The notes below the pieces were generated by a model. It was not told the origin of the DNA, made no database searches, and saw only the letters and a program-made list of their open reading frames with translations. This document shows positions 6,300 to 6,582 of a stretch of 6,582 nt of DNA, one piece after another. Position 1 is the first letter of the stretch, and each line of letters begins with the position of its first letter. The position numbers and the translations under genes were made by a program. The stretch is from JAXGPP01 sp964436865 (lineage in GTDB: Bacteria; Planctomycetota; Planctomycetia; Pirellulales; Thermoguttaceae), in assembly GCA_964436865.1 (NCBI GenBank), contig CAYTFK010000374.1:1-6582 (forward strand), written 5' to 3'.

Positions 6300-6329
6300 A
6301 ATATACATATGAATATGTAATCTTGTCAA
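6300..6329 (-). promoter_or_regulatory. Predicted sigma70 promoter on the minus strand
   Basis: The minus strand carries a perfect -35 TTGACA (6329-6324), an 18-nt spacer and TATATT (6305-6300) as the -10. It sits in an AT-rich island within GC-rich DNA. Transcription would start near 6293 and run toward the SDR gene, whose start codon is about 470 nt downstream. No closer gene lies on that strand. Confidence 0.55.
6304..6319. promoter_or_regulatory. Palindrome overlapping the promoter (possible operator)
   Basis: TACATATGAATATGTA is a perfect dyad with 7-bp arms and a 2-bp centre. It fills most of the spacer and touches the -10 box of the minus-strand promoter, the classic place for a repressor or a MerR-type activator to bind. 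The partner protein is unknown. Confidence 0.4.
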
Positions 6330-6348
6330 GAGAGTAACCGGCCAGGTT

Positions 6349-6363
6349 TCCAGAGATTCTGGA
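6349..6363. repeat. Short inverted repeat TCCAGA/TCTGGA
   Basis: TCCAGA (6349-6354) and TCTGGA (6358-6363) are separated by GAT. They lie just upstream of the minus-strand -35 box. This could be a protein-binding dyad or chance. Confidence 0.35.
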
Positions 6364-6377
6364 GGGGGTTGGGGGCG

Positions 6378-6394
6378 GATGGATCCGATCCATC
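6378..6394. repeat. 17-bp perfect palindrome
   Basis: GATGGATCCGATCCATC has perfect 8-bp arms around one central base. It lies about 50 bp upstream of the minus-strand promoter's -35 box. The length and tight centre suit a dimeric DNA-binding protein better than an RNA hairpin. Confidence 0.5.
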
Positions 6395-6477
6395 ACTACG
6401 CCGTCGTGACCCTCGTGATCAGAAGCGGGGGCGGGAACGCGATCGCTCATGCAGAATTCGTCGACGGAGAGGCCGAA

Positions 6478-6513
6478 CCGATTCCCGTCCCGCTGCAAAG
6501 GGGGTAGAATCGG
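6478..6513. repeat. Stem-loop CCGATTC/GAATCGG near the right edge
   Basis: CCGATTC (6478-6484) pairs with GAATCGG (6507-6513), and an inner CCC/GGG can pair across the loop. The right arm contains TAGAAT, a possible -10 element on the plus strand. The same GGTAGAATC 9-mer is found at 6144-6152 and 6503-6511. The role is unclear; it may belong to the upstream region of a gene beyond 6582. Confidence 0.4.
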
Positions 6514-6582
6514 CATTTGCCCACGGTGTTAACAGGAAGATAACTTCCGCAGGTCCGGTGAAAGGACGCTGCTTTCGCGGAG

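Larger units (their letters stand above)
5822..6582. other. Long non-coding region with clustered inverted repeats
   Basis: I see no credible gene in these 761 bp on either strand. The open frames present are short, Arg/Pro-rich or cross obvious repeats, and none has a good ribosome binding site or a recognisable fold. The region holds a long hairpin (5959-5992), a 9-bp direct repeat GCGCAAGTG (6012-6020 and 6055-6063), a small CTTCA/TGAAG hairpin (6079-6092), heptamer repeats (6110-6137), several GC hairpins (6184-6294), a minus-strand promoter overlapping a palindrome (6300-6329), a 17-bp palindrome (6378-6394) and a stem-loop (6478-6513). It probably serves as leader DNA for the SDR gene, a small RNA, and/or the upstream region of a gene beyond the right edge. 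Confidence 0.6.

Noticed and set aside
6321..6350. Likeness to the start of a SAM-I riboswitch (CTTGTCAAGAGAG, then GGCCAGG)
   Set aside because: The rest of the conserved core (such as the GATGAAACCCGGCAACC-like part) is absent, and the TGTCAA part is better explained as a minus-strand -35 box.
6439..6446. GCGATCGC, the core of the cyanobacterial HIP1 element
   Set aside because: I noticed a single copy, which is expected by chance in GC-rich DNA. It does not indicate a cyanobacterium.
6220..6516. A 98-codon minus-strand frame
   Set aside because: It runs through the promoter, palindromes and hairpins, has no recognisable domain and has poor composition for a protein.

Overview
The window is GC-rich DNA (about 60-65% by eye) with strong G/C preference at third codon positions. 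It reads as a free-living bacterial chromosome. My best guess is a planctomycete of the Pirellulales type. The grounds are the style of the genes (a GAF plus HD-GYP protein with a long signalling helix, an orphan Flp pilin, a heparinase-like tail, an RmlD-like reductase), the lack of tight operons, and heptamer tandem repeats between genes. This is an inference; no rRNA or marker gene is present to prove it.

Layout, left to right. Positions 1-855 (+) hold the 3' part of a large protein of unknown function, cut by the window edge. It converges, with a 24-bp gap, on a 543-residue HD-GYP cyclic-di-GMP phosphodiesterase (880-2511, -). A divergent intergenic region of about 200 bp follows, then a Nudix hydrolase of the ADP-ribose pyrophosphatase type (2710-3231, +). 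Next is a small Flp/type IVb pilin (3267-3464, -), convergent with the Nudix gene. It is separated by a 148-bp divergent promoter region from an M29-family metallo-aminopeptidase (3613-4737, +). A 58-bp spacer with heptamer repeats leads to an RmlD-like extended SDR (4796-5821, -). Positions 5822-6582 contain no gene I can support, but they carry a cluster of inverted repeats, a second heptamer repeat tract, and a good sigma70-like promoter on the minus strand.

The genes do not form one pathway. Each looks singly transcribed, with strands alternating gene by gene. Loose links exist: c-di-GMP turnover and an Flp pilin both belong to surface attachment, and an RmlD-like enzyme may act in sugar-nucleotide or surface polysaccharide metabolism. 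Nothing in the sequence ties them together. The Nudix enzyme and the aminopeptidase are housekeeping or recycling functions.

I find no CRISPR array, insertion sequence, tRNA, rRNA or defence system. The points most worth a second look are the structured non-coding block at 5822-6582 (a possible small RNA or regulated leader starting near 6293), the 34-nt hairpin at 5959-5992, the two heptamer repeat tracts, the missing active-site lysine in the SDR, and the alanine in place of glycine before the predicted pilin cleavage site.
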